In this document: piece after piece, positions 36,167 to 45,916 of the stretch
Layout of the letters: each line of letters begins with the position of its first letter
How positions within the stretch are numbered: the stretch's first letter is position 1
From: an uncultured Cycloclasticus sp.
GTDB taxonomy: Bacteria > Pseudomonadota > Gammaproteobacteria > Methylococcales > Cycloclasticaceae
Direction of reading: 5' to 3'
Assembly (NCBI GenBank): GCA_913057515.1
Contig: CAJXOJ010000002.1
Span: 50,302 to 114,301, forward strand
DNA: 64,000 nt
Made by a program: the position numbers and the translations under genes
The notes under the pieces: model-generated
What the model was told of the DNA's origin: nothing
Database searches by the model: none
What the model saw: the letters and a program-made list of their open reading frames with translations, nothing else

Positions 36167-37405
36167 GTGTCTAAACGTCGAGTAGTTGTTACAGGGTTGG
36201 GTTTGCTGTCACCTGTGGGTGGTAATGTTGCAGATTCGTGGGAAAGTATTTTAAAAGGTCAAAGTGGTATTGCTCCGATAACTCGGTTTGATACAGCTGA
36301 TTTCCCATCTAATTTTGCAGGAGCAGTTAAAGACTTCGATGTAAATGATTACTTGTCCCGCAAGGATGCCAAAAAAATGGATCCTTTTATTCACTATGGC
36401 GTAGCTGCAGGCATACAAGCCCTTGATGATTCTGGAATCGAAGTGACTGATGAGAATGCTGAAAGAATTGGTGTGGCAATTGGTGCTGGAATTGGTGGGA
36501 TTTCTGGTATAGAAGCGGGTTTTGAAGGATTCCAAAAGGGTGGGCCAAGAAAGATTTCGCCGTTTTTCGTGCCTTCCAATATCATTAATATGATCTCGGG
36601 CAATCTTTCCATTTTACGTGGATTAAAAGGGCCCAACTTTGCAATCGTAACGGCCTGTACGACGGGCGCTCATAATATTGGTGATGCAATGCGCATTATT
36701 CAATATGGTGATGCTGACGTAATGGTAGCAGGTGGTGCAGAAATGGCGACATCAGTGACCTCTTACGGAGGCTTTTCTTCAGCGCGCGCATTATCACGTA
36801 GGAATGACTCCCCAGAAACTGCGAGTCGGCCCTGGGATAAAGACCGTGATGGTTTTGTTTTAAGTGATGGTGCCGGTGTTTTAGTGCTTGAAGAGTATGA
36901 ACATGCTAAAAAACGTGGTGCAAAAATCTATGCCGAATTAGCTGGTTATGGCATGAGCTCTGATGCATTCCATATGACCATGCCGTCTAAAAATGGTGAC
37001 GGTGCATATCGTTGTATGCGCAATGCACTTAAGGATGCTTCATTATCCGCAGAGCAGGTAAGCTACATTAATGCACATGGAACATCAACACCAGCGGGTG
37101 ACCTTGCGGAAACACATGCAGCAAAAACGCTTTTGGGTGATAACGCTTATAAAGTACCTATGAGTTCTACAAAGTCGATGACGGGGCATATGTTAGGTGC
37201 TGCAGGTGGTGCAGAAGCTGTATTTTCAGTATTGGCACTTCGTGATCAAGTGGCACCTCCGACGATTAATCAATTTACCCCTGACCCTGAGTGTGATTTA
37301 GATTACGTCCCCAATGAAGCACGTCAGATGGATATAGATGTTGTTGTGTCGAATTCATTTGGATTTGGTGGAACTAACGGTACCTTGGTCTTTAAACGAC
37401 TTTAG
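36167..37405 (+). CDS. fabF: Beta-ketoacyl-ACP synthase II
   Basis: 412 residues from a GTG start. KS triad: Cys in T-A-C-T-T-G-A-H (~163), His in N-A-H-G-T-S-T (~303) and His in [11 protein letters not shown] (~340). Elongates acyl-ACP chains and adjusts unsaturated chain length with temperature. Lies after acpP as in most gammaproteobacteria; pabB follows after 13 nt. Confidence 0.97.
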   Translation: MSKRRVVVTGLGLLSPVGGNVADSWESILKGQSGIAPITRFDTADFPSNFAGAVKDFDVNDYLSRKDAKKMDPFIHYGVAAGIQALDDSGIEVTDENAERIGVAIGAGIGGISGIEAGFEGFQKGGPRKISPFFVPSNIINMISGNLSILRGLKGPNFAIVTACTTGAHNIGDAMRIIQYGDADVMVAGGAEMATSVTSYGGFSSARALSRRNDSPETASRPWDKDRDGFVLSDGAGVLVLEEYEHAKKRGAKIYAELAGYGMSSDAFHMTMPSKNGDGAYRCMRNALKDASLSAEQVSYINAHGTSTPAGDLAETHAAKTLLGDNAYKVPMSSTKSMTGHMLGAAGGAEAVFSVLALRDQVAPPTINQFTPDPECDLDYVPNEARQMDIDVVVSNSFGFGGTNGTLVFKRL

Positions 37406-37418
37406 CATAGTAAGCTAG

Positions 37419-38768
37419 GTGGCACGGGCCATAGAGAATTCTGAATCTTTTACTAGGCTTCAAATTCCATCAAATGTTGATTTATTAGCTTGCCATGCAT
37501 TTAATCGGCAGCGTTACCCCTATTTATTAGAAAGTAATGGTGTTGGTCAAGCAAATAATGGTTTTGACATCTTATTTGCATTTCCGGGTGAGAAAATTGA
37601 ATCACTTAATTTAAAAGATAATGATTTCTTTTCGAAATTTGAAGAATCATTTAATATCCATAAAAACCTAAGCTCTAGCACTGATCTACCATTTACCGGT
37701 GGTTGGTTCGTTTTTTTAAGTTATGAATTGCTTGCGTCAATCGAACCAAAACTATCGGGCCTTAAGGTAGATACAAACTTGCCCATTGCCAGTGCAGTTA
37801 GAATTCCGATTGCGATTATAAAGCGTCATAAGGACGATACTTGCTGGATAGTGTGTGAAAAAGGTGAAGAGGCATTAATTGATGATGTTATTGCTGACCT
37901 TAATAAATTAAAAAAAACGCGGTTTAAAAAACCTAAAGCGAAGCTTCAAGAAGATACCCCAGAGGCATTTCTTAATGGCGTTAAAAAGATTAAGTCGTAT
38001 TTAGTGGAAGGTGATACCTTACAAGTTAATTTATCTCGACAATGGACGGGTAAAATTAAGCAAGGCTTTGATTATATTGAAGTTTATAGTTCATTACGTC
38101 AATGCAATCCAGCACCTTTTTCAGGGCTTGCTTGCTTTAATGGTAGCGTGGTTTGCTCATCATCACCTGAGCGCCTTATTAGTTGCCTTGATGAGACTGT
38201 TCAAATGAGACCGATTGCCGGTACGCGGCCTAGGGATGATAATGAGGCTACGGACAAAGAAATCGCGAAAGAACTACTCCTAAACGCTAAAGAAAGTGCT
38301 GAACACATTATGTTGATTGACCTTATACGTAATGATCTTGGTAGAATTTGTGAGACAGGGACGGTTAAAGTTGATGAGAAAATGACGTTAGAATCCTATG
38401 CTTCGGTACATCATATTGTTTCAAATGTTAGTGGCAAACTATCAGCTAATAAAACACCAACAGATATTATTAAAGCAGTTTTTCCAGGTGGTACGATTAC
38501 CGGTTGCCCTAAAGTTCGTTGTATGGAAATAATTAACGAGCTGGAAGATGCGCCGAGAGGGGCTTATACAGGCTCTATGGGTTATATTAACCGTAATGGG
38601 GACTTGGATTTAAATATCTTAATAAGAACTTTTACGGTTAATGGTAAGCAACTTATTTTACGAACAGGAGCTGGGATTGTTGCTGACTCTATTGCTGTTA
38701 ACGAGCTCGCAGAAACACGGCATAAAGCGAAGGCACTATTGGAAGCGTTAGTTCCTGATGAAGCCTAA
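37419..38768 (+). CDS. pabB: Aminodeoxychorismate synthase component I
   Basis: 449 residues from a GTG start. Chorismate-binding fold with P-I-A-G-T-R-P-R, D-L-I-R-N-D-L-G-R, and F-P-G-G-T-I-T-G-C-P-K (active-site motif, where PabB has K rather than the A of anthranilate synthase). Makes aminodeoxychorismate for p-aminobenzoate and folate. An 11-nt overlap with pabC supports coupling. Confidence 0.94.
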   Translation: MARAIENSESFTRLQIPSNVDLLACHAFNRQRYPYLLESNGVGQANNGFDILFAFPGEKIESLNLKDNDFFSKFEESFNIHKNLSSSTDLPFTGGWFVFLSYELLASIEPKLSGLKVDTNLPIASAVRIPIAIIKRHKDDTCWIVCEKGEEALIDDVIADLNKLKKTRFKKPKAKLQEDTPEAFLNGVKKIKSYLVEGDTLQVNLSRQWTGKIKQGFDYIEVYSSLRQCNPAPFSGLACFNGSVVCSSSPERLISCLDETVQMRPIAGTRPRDDNEATDKEIAKELLLNAKESAEHIMLIDLIRNDLGRICETGTVKVDEKMTLESYASVHHIVSNVSGKLSANKTPTDIIKAVFPGGTITGCPKVRCMEIINELEDAPRGAYTGSMGYINRNGDLDLNILIRTFTVNGKQLILRTGAGIVADSIAVNELAETRHKAKALLEALVPDEA

Positions 38769-39612
38769 GATACTTATTAATGGGGAATTTGAGGAGTCCA
38801 TTAGTTCACTGGATAGAGGTTTTCAGTATGGTGATGGGCTTTTTGAAACGATTTTAGTTGAATCTAATACAGCGTGTTTTTTAGATGCACATATTCAGCG
38901 CTTACAGAAAGGCTGTGATGTGCTTGGTTTTCCGCCGGTTGATGCAGGTATTATTAAGCAAGAGATCTCACAGCTTATCGATACAGCCTATGGCACTATA
39001 AAACTCGTTGTTTCAAGAGGGATAGGCGAGAGAGGTTTCACACCACCATCCAACCCAGTGATCACGCGTGTTGTCTCTTTTGTTGCTAGTAATATGGGGA
39101 TCAAAGAATCATTGGCTCATATTGATTTAGCGTTATGTCATACTCGTCTCAGTCGTCAGCCTTTGTTGGCTGGAATTAAGCACCTCAATCAATTGGAGCG
39201 AGTTCTTGCGCGCAGAGAAATAGGCAGCACGCAACAGCTTGAAGGGTTAATGCTGGATGTCAATGAGCGAGTTATTGAAGGAACAATGAGTAATATATTT
39301 ATGGTGAGCAAAGGTGTTTTAAAAACACCAGATTTAGCTCAAGCAGGGGTATTAGGTGTTATTCGTCAGCACTTAATTCAGCAAGCCAAGCTAGATAATA
39401 TCGACTGTCAAGTAGCGGAGTTAACAGTGGACGATTTAAAAAAAGCAGATGAAATTTTTATGACGAATAGTTTGATGCCAATTCGTCATGTTAAACAACT
39501 AAACCTAGATGGGGCTGTTTTTGTTAAAACAGATCAACATTATGCACAGTGGGCATTGAACTCGGTTTATGAATCTATTCAACAGCAAGTTAACGTTACC
39601 AGGTGTCAATAA
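38758..39612 (+). CDS. pabC: Aminodeoxychorismate lyase
   Basis: 284 residues, fold-type IV PLP enzyme. S-L-D-R-G-F-Q-Y-G-D-G-L-F-E-T-I near 18-33, PLP lysine in G-I-K-H-L-N-Q-L (~141) and G-T-M-S-N-I-F (~180). Releases p-aminobenzoate and pyruvate. Ends in TAATG overlap with mltG; the pabC-mltG-tmk-holB order is conserved. Confidence 0.95.
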   Translation: MKPKILINGEFEESISSLDRGFQYGDGLFETILVESNTACFLDAHIQRLQKGCDVLGFPPVDAGIIKQEISQLIDTAYGTIKLVVSRGIGERGFTPPSNPVITRVVSFVASNMGIKESLAHIDLALCHTRLSRQPLLAGIKHLNQLERVLARREIGSTQQLEGLMLDVNERVIEGTMSNIFMVSKGVLKTPDLAQAGVLGVIRQHLIQQAKLDNIDCQVAELTVDDLKKADEIFMTNSLMPIRHVKQLNLDGAVFVKTDQHYAQWALNSVYESIQQQVNVTRCQ

Positions 39613-40613
39613 TGATAAGGCGTTTTATTGCTATCAGTATTATTGTCTCTAGCCTTTTGCTCGGTTGGTTTTGGATGCTGTATGAGCGTTCGATTAACGA
39701 ATCGTACATAACAGATGAAATGGGCTCGGTCTTGGTGAGTATTGAAAAAGGCCAGAACCTCAATCAAATTATTTCAGTACTGGATAAAAAGTCCGTGGTG
39801 AATGGGCGTTGGTTTAAATGGCTGGTCAGGTTTGAAGGTGTCGCCAATAAAATTCAAGCCGGTGAATATGAGTTTTCTCCTGGGCTAACACCCGTACAAA
39901 TTTTGAGCTATTTAGTGAAGGGCAAGGTCAATCAATATGCGATTTCTATTGTTGAAGGGCAAACATTTAAAGAGATATTAAACGACATTCAGGGGCATTC
40001 AGCGATAAAAAGTACATTACCTATTAATGCCATGATGACGGAGTATTTGGAATTACTGAATATTTCAGAAAAACACCTAGAAGGCCTGTTATTACCTGAA
40101 ACGTACTTCTTTGTTAAAAATACTTCAGATGTAGATATTATCAAAAGAGCGTATCGCTCAATGCAGGTTTTTGTTAATTCAGCATGGCCAGAAAGACAAA
40201 AGAAGGCGGTGATACCCAGCGTTTATGATGCACTGATTTTAGCTTCAATAGTTGAAAAGGAAACAGGTGTTGCATCAGAACGTAAGCAAATAGCAGGCTT
40301 GTTCATCCGTCGGCTTGAAATAGGCATGAAGTTACAAACCGATCCAACGGTCATATATGGCATGGGTGATATTTATAAGGGAGATATACGCTTCCGAGAT
40401 TTACGAAAGGATACGCCCTACAACACCTATACACGCTATGGCTTACCGCCAACACCTATCGCAATGCCTGGAAAGGCCGCTATTGAGGCTGTTTTACACC
40501 CAGTAGAAACGAAAAGTTTATACTTTGTGTCAAAAGGTGATGGGACACACGTTTTTTCAGAAACGCTAAAACAACATAATGCAGCAGTCGATAAATATCA
40601 GCGGAATAAATGA
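39612..40613 (+). CDS. mltG: Endolytic murein transglycosylase MltG
   Basis: 333 residues from the ATG at 39612, chosen because AGGTG sits 6 nt upstream and the ATG overlaps the pabC stop (a GTG start at 39603 is possible). One N-terminal transmembrane helix (~5-21), LysM-like part, then the YceG domain with the catalytic glutamate in I-V-E-K-E-T-G and L-Q-T-D-P-T-V-I-Y-G, N-T-Y-x-R-Y-G-L-P-P-T-P-I. Cuts nascent glycan strands and limits their length. TGA overlaps tmk's ATG. Confidence 0.95.
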   Translation: MIRRFIAISIIVSSLLLGWFWMLYERSINESYITDEMGSVLVSIEKGQNLNQIISVLDKKSVVNGRWFKWLVRFEGVANKIQAGEYEFSPGLTPVQILSYLVKGKVNQYAISIVEGQTFKEILNDIQGHSAIKSTLPINAMMTEYLELLNISEKHLEGLLLPETYFFVKNTSDVDIIKRAYRSMQVFVNSAWPERQKKAVIPSVYDALILASIVEKETGVASERKQIAGLFIRRLEIGMKLQTDPTVIYGMGDIYKGDIRFRDLRKDTPYNTYTRYGLPPTPIAMPGKAAIEAVLHPVETKSLYFVSKGDGTHVFSETLKQHNAAVDKYQRNK

Positions 40614-41245
40614 CGATGAGAATGGGGAAATTTATAACACTTGAAGGTGTTGAAGGTGTAGGTAAAACGACCAACCTTAACTTCATTGCTAACTATTTAA
40701 CGTCTAATGATAAAGACATTATCACCACAAGGGAGCCAGGGGGTACAGCCATAGCTGAAAAAATTAGAGGCTTATTGTTAGAGCATCATACGGAAAAGCT
40801 ATGTAATGAGGCTGAATTGCTGTTGATGTTCGCGGCACGTGCGCAGCACCTTGAACAGGTCATTAAGCCGGCCTTAGCAGCAGGTAAATGGGTAGTGTGT
40901 GACCGTTTTACGGATGCTACGTATGCTTATCAAGGCGGTGGCCGTGATTTTAAAATGGCAGATATACATTGGTTTGAAGATTTTGTTCAAAAAGGCTTGT
41001 CACCGGATACAACGGTCTTACTAGACTTGCCAGTAGAGGTGGGCTTGAAGAGAGCAGCTGGTCGGAGCGAGCCAGATCGTTTCGAAGCTGAGAAGAAAAC
41101 TTTTTTCAATAATGTACGACAGGTTTATCTTGATAGAGCGAAGGCTGAACCAAACCGCTTTTGTTTGATTGATGCTTCTGAGAATATTGAGCAAGTACAG
41201 AAAAATATTCAATGTTATCTAGATAAGATATTAACGGATGAATAA
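40610..41245 (+). CDS. tmk: Thymidylate kinase
   Basis: 211 residues. P-loop E-G-V-E-G-V-G-K-T-T, T-R-E-P-G-G-T, D-R-F-T-D-A-T-Y-A-Y-Q-G and the LID G-R-S-E-P-D-R-F-E. Makes dTDP. Start taken at 40610 for its ATGA overlap with mltG; in-frame ATGs at 40616 and 40622 are alternatives. Eight-nt overlap with holB. Confidence 0.96.
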   Translation: MTMRMGKFITLEGVEGVGKTTNLNFIANYLTSNDKDIITTREPGGTAIAEKIRGLLLEHHTEKLCNEAELLLMFAARAQHLEQVIKPALAAGKWVVCDRFTDATYAYQGGGRDFKMADIHWFEDFVQKGLSPDTTVLLDLPVEVGLKRAAGRSEPDRFEAEKKTFFNNVRQVYLDRAKAEPNRFCLIDASENIEQVQKNIQCYLDKILTDE

Positions 41246-42227
41246 GCCAGCTCACATTTATTATCCTTGGTTGCAAACATATTGGGATCAGTTAACGCGT
41301 TATTTACAACAAGATAGATTACCCAGTGCTTTGATGCTGGTTGGCGATGATGGAATAGGGCTATCATCGTTAGCTCAGTCATTTGCACATCGAACGATTT
41401 GCCTTTCACCTACTGAAGATAATATTGCTTGTGGCGAATGTGAGTCGTGTTTGTTATTTAATGCGGGCAATTACCCTGATTTTTATCATCTAGCCCCTGA
41501 AGAAGGAAAGGATAGTATTAAAGTCGATGCTATACGCGAACTAAGTAAGTCGTTGGCGTTGAGTAGTCAATACACTAAACCAAGAGTGGTTATTATTGAC
41601 CCTGCTGATGCAATGTTGCATCAAGCAGCGAATAGTTTGCTTAAAACCTTAGAAGAACCGAGTGAAAATACCTGCTTAATATTAATAGCACACAGCTTGT
41701 CGAGTTTACCGGTGACAATACGCAGTCGTTGCCAACTAGTGACGGTAAAAGAGATTGAGTTAGCGCAAGCGCAAGCATGGTTAAATGATTTAGCTTGCGA
41801 AGAGACCGATCAGTATCTTCGTTTAGCAAATGGTGCACCGCTTCTAGCTTATGATTTATGGAAAAAAGACACATTGGCGTTAGAGACCGCCATCTTTAAT
41901 GATTTTTTAGCGCTTTTAAAGGGGCGGTTAGACCCGCTAATATTTGCTGAAAAGTGTGTGAGCCTGAAAGACGTGCCTGTTTTAAAGTGGATAATGTCTT
42001 GGTTAAATGATGCCATCAAATGTTCTTATGAGACGGTTGACCAAGTGCTAATTCAAACAGAACGTTCGGATGACTTGAAAGTTATTGTAGAAAAGCTAAA
42101 CTTAAAGGACATACATGGTTTGTTGGACCGCTCAGCGCAATTAATAGCGCTAGAGTCGTATCAAGTTAATCAACAATTAATGATAGAAGAGTTTGCGATA
42201 CAAAGTTATGCGTTAACCCTTAAATAA
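41238..42227 (+). CDS. holB: DNA polymerase III subunit delta'
   Basis: 329 residues. Clamp-loader ATPase fold without a proper Walker A (G-D-D-G-I-G-L-S-S-L), zinc-module C-G-E-C-E-S-C (~60-66) and K-T-L-E-E-P-S-E-N-T (~135-144). Part of the gamma complex that loads the beta clamp. Located between tmk and pilZ as in Pseudomonas. Confidence 0.95.
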   Translation: MNKPAHIYYPWLQTYWDQLTRYLQQDRLPSALMLVGDDGIGLSSLAQSFAHRTICLSPTEDNIACGECESCLLFNAGNYPDFYHLAPEEGKDSIKVDAIRELSKSLALSSQYTKPRVVIIDPADAMLHQAANSLLKTLEEPSENTCLILIAHSLSSLPVTIRSRCQLVTVKEIELAQAQAWLNDLACEETDQYLRLANGAPLLAYDLWKKDTLALETAIFNDFLALLKGRLDPLIFAEKCVSLKDVPVLKWIMSWLNDAIKCSYETVDQVLIQTERSDDLKVIVEKLNLKDIHGLLDRSAQLIALESYQVNQQLMIEEFAIQSYALTLK

Positions 42228-42238
42228 AGGCTGAAGAA

Positions 42239-42595
42239 ATGAATAGTGTTGGAACAGAAGCGCGACAAGGGATATTATCCTTAACAATTAAAGATAAGAA
42301 TGCTTTATATGCAGCATTCATGGATTATGTTGAGGGAGGTGGTTTATTTATCCCTACGCATAAAAAATATAAGTTAGGTGATGAAGTCTTCATGTTATTA
42401 AGTTTAATGGGTGAAGTAGAGCGAATCCCAGTTGCGGGTAAAATTATTTGGATTACGCCCGTTGGTGCTGAAGGTTCACGGTCCAATGGTGTAGGCGTGC
42501 AATTTAACGACCAAGATGGTGGCGCAGCTCGTTCAAAAATAGAAACTTATTTAGCTGGAACATCGCAGACAGGGCGTCCGACCCATACTATGTAG
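42239..42595 (+). CDS. pilZ: Type IV pilus assembly protein PilZ
   Basis: 118 residues of PilZ domain. Like the original PilZ of Pseudomonas, it lacks the N-terminal R-x-x-x-R c-di-GMP motif and probably does not bind the nucleotide. G-G-L-F-I-P-T and G-V-G-V-Q-F are retained. Required for pilus assembly (with PilB/FimX) in other bacteria. Also fits with FimV. A terminator follows. Confidence 0.92.
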   Translation: MNSVGTEARQGILSLTIKDKNALYAAFMDYVEGGGLFIPTHKKYKLGDEVFMLLSLMGEVERIPVAGKIIWITPVGAEGSRSNGVGVQFNDQDGGAARSKIETYLAGTSQTGRPTHTM

Positions 42596-42619
42596 CCTAG
42601 AGCTTTAACCAGACAAAGG

Positions 42620-42640
42620 CGGCCTTTTGGGCCGTTTTTT
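42620..42640 (+). terminator. Rho-independent terminator after pilZ
   Basis: CGGCC (42620-42624) / GGCCG (42630-42634), 5-nt loop and six T (42635-42640). Closes the tmk-holB-pilZ run; the TatD-like gene begins 17 nt later, so partial read-through is likely. Confidence 0.78.
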
Positions 42641-42656
42641 ATTTTAATGGAAAATT

Positions 42657-43433
42657 ATGTTTATTGATTCACACTGCCACTTAGATCGTGTTGACCTGAC
42701 CCCTTATGGAAATAGTGTTAGCGAATACTTAGAAGCTATAAAAGCTGATTTGTTAGACCATATGTTATGTGTCTCTATTAATTGGGAAGATTATCCAGCG
42801 ATGCGGGATTTGGTGGCCGATTATAAAAAAATATCGTACTCAGTTGGCGTGCATCCTAATGAAGTGGAGGGGCACGATCCAAGTGTTGATGAATTAATAG
42901 AGCAGGCGTTGAATGATAACGCAGTGGCTATTGGTGAGACAGGCCTAGATTATTATAGGCTGAATAATGACGCCGAATTAGGGGTTCAACAACAGCGTTT
43001 TCGTCAACATATTGCAGCCGCAAAGAAAACAAACAAGCCGCTAATTATTCATACACGTGACGCAAGAGACGATACGATTAGCATTATGCAAGAGGAGCAG
43101 GCAGGAGAAGCGGGGGGTGTTTTACATTGCTTTACAGAAGATTGGGAAATGGCTAAAAAAGCACTAGACCTTGGCTTCTATATTTCATTTTCGGGGATTG
43201 TGACCTTTAAAAATGCTCTACAAGTTCAGGAGGTTGCAAAAAAAGTTCCGAATGATCGGTTTTTGATAGAAACAGACTCACCCTATTTGGCTCCAGTTCC
43301 GATGCGAGGTAAACCAAACTACCCAAGTTACGTAAAGTATGTGGCAGAGAAAATGGCCGAGTTAAAGGGGCTATCGCTAGGGGAAATAGCTAGTATGAGC
43401 TCTAAAAATTACGACACACTGTTTAATCGTTAA
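42657..43433 (+). CDS. TatD family metal-dependent hydrolase (YcfH-like)
   Basis: 258 residues. D-S-H-C-H-L-D (3-9), G-E-T-G-L-D-Y-Y (~93-100), I-I-H-T-R-D-A (~125-131), H-C-F-T-E-D, and E-T-D-S-P-Y-L. TatD-type phosphodiesterases act as 3'-5' DNases or on D-aminoacyl/other substrates. Position after holB-pilZ is that of ycfH. Confidence 0.93.
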   Translation: MFIDSHCHLDRVDLTPYGNSVSEYLEAIKADLLDHMLCVSINWEDYPAMRDLVADYKKISYSVGVHPNEVEGHDPSVDELIEQALNDNAVAIGETGLDYYRLNNDAELGVQQQRFRQHIAAAKKTNKPLIIHTRDARDDTISIMQEEQAGEAGGVLHCFTEDWEMAKKALDLGFYISFSGIVTFKNALQVQEVAKKVPNDRFLIETDSPYLAPVPMRGKPNYPSYVKYVAEKMAELKGLSLGEIASMSSKNYDTLFNR

Positions 43434-43457
43434 TTAATAACATATTGTATTAAAATG

Positions 43458-45068
43458 TTAGCTCTTTGGAAAAAGCGCTTGTATCTTTTCTATGAGAAGT
43501 GTTTTTTCTGTTAACAAATTAGTCGTGCTACTGAGTTCTTTGTTAGTATCGGACACCTGTTTTTGCAAGGTGGATATTTCTTCTTTTGCTGAATCTAAGT
43601 GAGCATCTGCTGCGGTTTTAAAATGGGTGGCAAATCGTTGTTGATAGCTAGACAATAACTCAGTCAGCAGTGTATCAAACTCCTGTTGTTGAAAGTCGTC
43701 CGATGAACAGAGGTGTTGAGTTTCTTCAATAATATTATGTAGTGGTTTATCGAATAACCGTTGGAAGTTATTAGATAATTGTTCATTGACGTAACGTAAA
43801 TCGTCTTCAGAACCACTGAATTGGGAAAATAATTTCAAAGTGGTTGAATCAATACTATTAAGGCTTTCACCATGCCTCTCAAAATAGACTTGCTCAAGGG
43901 TCGATACCACTTCACGAATATCATTTTTTGGAAAAGAGTGCTGTTCTAGGTATTTGTAAAACTCTCTTACAGATGAAGCGCTTGATGTTGAGCTCGATTC
44001 GGCGGTATCTTTTGCTTTTACTGCTTGGAATGGGGCAATGGCATCAAGAAAAGTAGCAGAATCTTCTTCTGTTACCTCACTACTTGATAAATGCTTAATG
44101 CAAACCTCTAGTGCTTGTTGAAAGTCAATAGGAGTAGTTGCGTGTGGTATTGGTAGTTCAGTACTCTGAGCTTTATTGATAAATACGTTATTAGCCGCCT
44201 CCGTAGGTTTTTTAACGGTGATGCCTACTATGCTACCTTGTTGCCGCCAAAAGTCAGCAAAAGAGTCAATCGGGCTGTTCTCAATATCTTTGTTTAGTCC
44301 AGTCGCTAAATTTTTAAAACAGTTACTGGCGACAGAGTCAGGGCTTAATAAGACGGCTGGGCACTGGAGACTAACGGAAGAAATCATTGTTTCATCTACT
44401 TGAATATAGCCTAGGTAAGCGATATTTGCGTCAATATATTTTTTCACTGCGGATTCAAAACGCTTATAGATCGCTTGGCTATTATCAAAGTCTAATGCCA
44501 TGTTGACGAGAACATATGAAGTGCGATTATAGTTTGAGCGTTTTAAGGCTTTAAGTAAGGAAAATGAGTCCGTTAAAGAAGTCGGTTCTGGAGTAATGAT
44601 GATGATTGAAAACTGTGAGGCTTTAATAAAATCGAGAACATCATCCCCAATGCCTGCCGCTGTATCAATGATGAGGTAGTCAAAATCTTTTTGTAGCTTG
44701 TCTAAGGCGGTCAGCAAGATTTCTTTCTGCTCATCAGATAAATGTGCATACTCTGCGATTCCTGTGGCGCCAGGAACAATTTTCAAGCCACGAGGACCAT
44801 CAATGATAATGTCTTTTAGTTCTTTTTCACCGTTTAAAAGGTGCTGTAAGGTGTGTGTTGGTTGAATGCCTAAAAGAATATTAATATTGGCTAAGCTTGC
44901 ATCGGCATCAAATACGCATACTTTTTTATCCAGTGCAGCAAGTGAAAGAGCTAAGTTAGTTGCGGTGCTAGATTTACCAACCCCACCCTTACCACTGGTG
45001 ATTGTGATAACTTTTGCTTTAGGTTCATTCATGCTGGTAAAACCTGTGTTATTGTAAGCTACTTCCAT
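43458..45068 (-). CDS. MinD/ParA-like ATPase with long C-terminal extension
   Basis: 536 residues. Residues 20-~260 are a FlhG/FleN-like MinD ATPase: deviant Walker A S-G-K-G-G-V-G-K-S-S (25-34), D-A-D-A-S-L-A-N-I (switch I), D-T-A-A-G-I (switch II). FlhG proteins are ~290 residues, so the additional ~250 residues are unusual: a Ser-rich linker (~360-380), a helical domain (~385-490), and a terminal coiled coil (~490-525). No flhF or fliA lies next to it, which argues against plain FlhG. An alternative start is M13. Possibly a polar-placement ATPase linked to the nearby pilus or flagellar machinery; function not known. Confidence 0.72.
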   Translation of the reverse strand: MEVAYNNTGFTSMNEPKAKVITITSGKGGVGKSSTATNLALSLAALDKKVCVFDADASLANINILLGIQPTHTLQHLLNGEKELKDIIIDGPRGLKIVPGATGIAEYAHLSDEQKEILLTALDKLQKDFDYLIIDTAAGIGDDVLDFIKASQFSIIIITPEPTSLTDSFSLLKALKRSNYNRTSYVLVNMALDFDNSQAIYKRFESAVKKYIDANIAYLGYIQVDETMISSVSLQCPAVLLSPDSVASNCFKNLATGLNKDIENSPIDSFADFWRQQGSIVGITVKKPTEAANNVFINKAQSTELPIPHATTPIDFQQALEVCIKHLSSSEVTEEDSATFLDAIAPFQAVKAKDTAESSSTSSASSVREFYKYLEQHSFPKNDIREVVSTLEQVYFERHGESLNSIDSTTLKLFSQFSGSEDDLRYVNEQLSNNFQRLFDKPLHNIIEETQHLCSSDDFQQQEFDTLLTELLSSYQQRFATHFKTAADAHLDSAKEEISTLQKQVSDTNKELSSTTNLLTEKTLLIEKIQALFPKS

Positions 45069-45184
45069 ACTAATTCCATTTAGATTTATGACTTACTTAT
45101 TACGATTTTAAAGTTAAAGTAATTTAACTCAATTTTATCAAAGTACATCTCTACAAAGTTAATTAATTTTATCCTTAAACAAAA

Positions 45185-45916
45185 ATGAATATTGATACTG
45201 AATCCTTATCCTATGGTACTCGCTGTTTTATCGCGGGTTTTAACTTAATTAAACAACCGGGGTTAAGGCGCTTTGTTATTATTCCCTTATTGATTAATAT
45301 GGTTCTGTTTGGTTTAGCGAGTTGGCTGTTATGGCACTATTTATCAACCACTGTCGATTCGATGTTACCGAGTTGGTTATCCTGGCTGACCTGGTTAATT
45401 TTGCCTATATTTATGGTAAGTATTTTAACGCTTGTTTATTATTCTTTTACCCTCATCGCTAATATCATTGCTGCACCTTTTTATGGGCAGTTATCAAAAG
45501 GCGTTGAAGCATACTTAAGAGGGCAACCGTATGAGGAAGCTCAATATGAGTCTTTTCTAAAAGAAATATTGCCAATGCTTGGCTCGGAGTTGCGGAAGAT
45601 TTCTTATTATTTGGTTCGCGCGCTGCCTCTTTTGATATTGTCGCTTATTCCAGGTCTAAATGTGATTAGCTTGCCTTTATGGTTGTTATTTAGTGCATGG
45701 TTTTTATCGTTTGAATACGCTGGCTATGGGTTTGAAAACCATAATGTTTTATTTAAAGAACAAAAGCGTATGTTGAATAAATCTAAAATGAATAGCATTA
45801 CGTTTGGTGGCGTTAGTTTGTTAGCGACAACAATCCCTGTTGTGAATTTGATTGCACCAGCTATAGCAGTGGCCGGCGCAACCAAAATGTTTTATGAGCG
45901 AGGCGATTTAGGGTAA
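45185..45916 (+). CDS. CysZ-like (EI24 family) membrane protein
   Basis: 243 residues with four to five hydrophobic helices (~25-50, ~66-95, ~140-160, ~205-225) and the EI24/CysZ signature (N-x-I-A-A-P-F-Y-G-Q-L, ~95). CysZ mediates sulfate uptake in E. coli; not certain for all homologues. Ends 9 nt inside the convergent mtaB. Confidence 0.88.
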   Translation: MNIDTESLSYGTRCFIAGFNLIKQPGLRRFVIIPLLINMVLFGLASWLLWHYLSTTVDSMLPSWLSWLTWLILPIFMVSILTLVYYSFTLIANIIAAPFYGQLSKGVEAYLRGQPYEEAQYESFLKEILPMLGSELRKISYYLVRALPLLILSLIPGLNVISLPLWLLFSAWFLSFEYAGYGFENHNVLFKEQKRMLNKSKMNSITFGGVSLLATTIPVVNLIAPAIAVAGATKMFYERGDLG

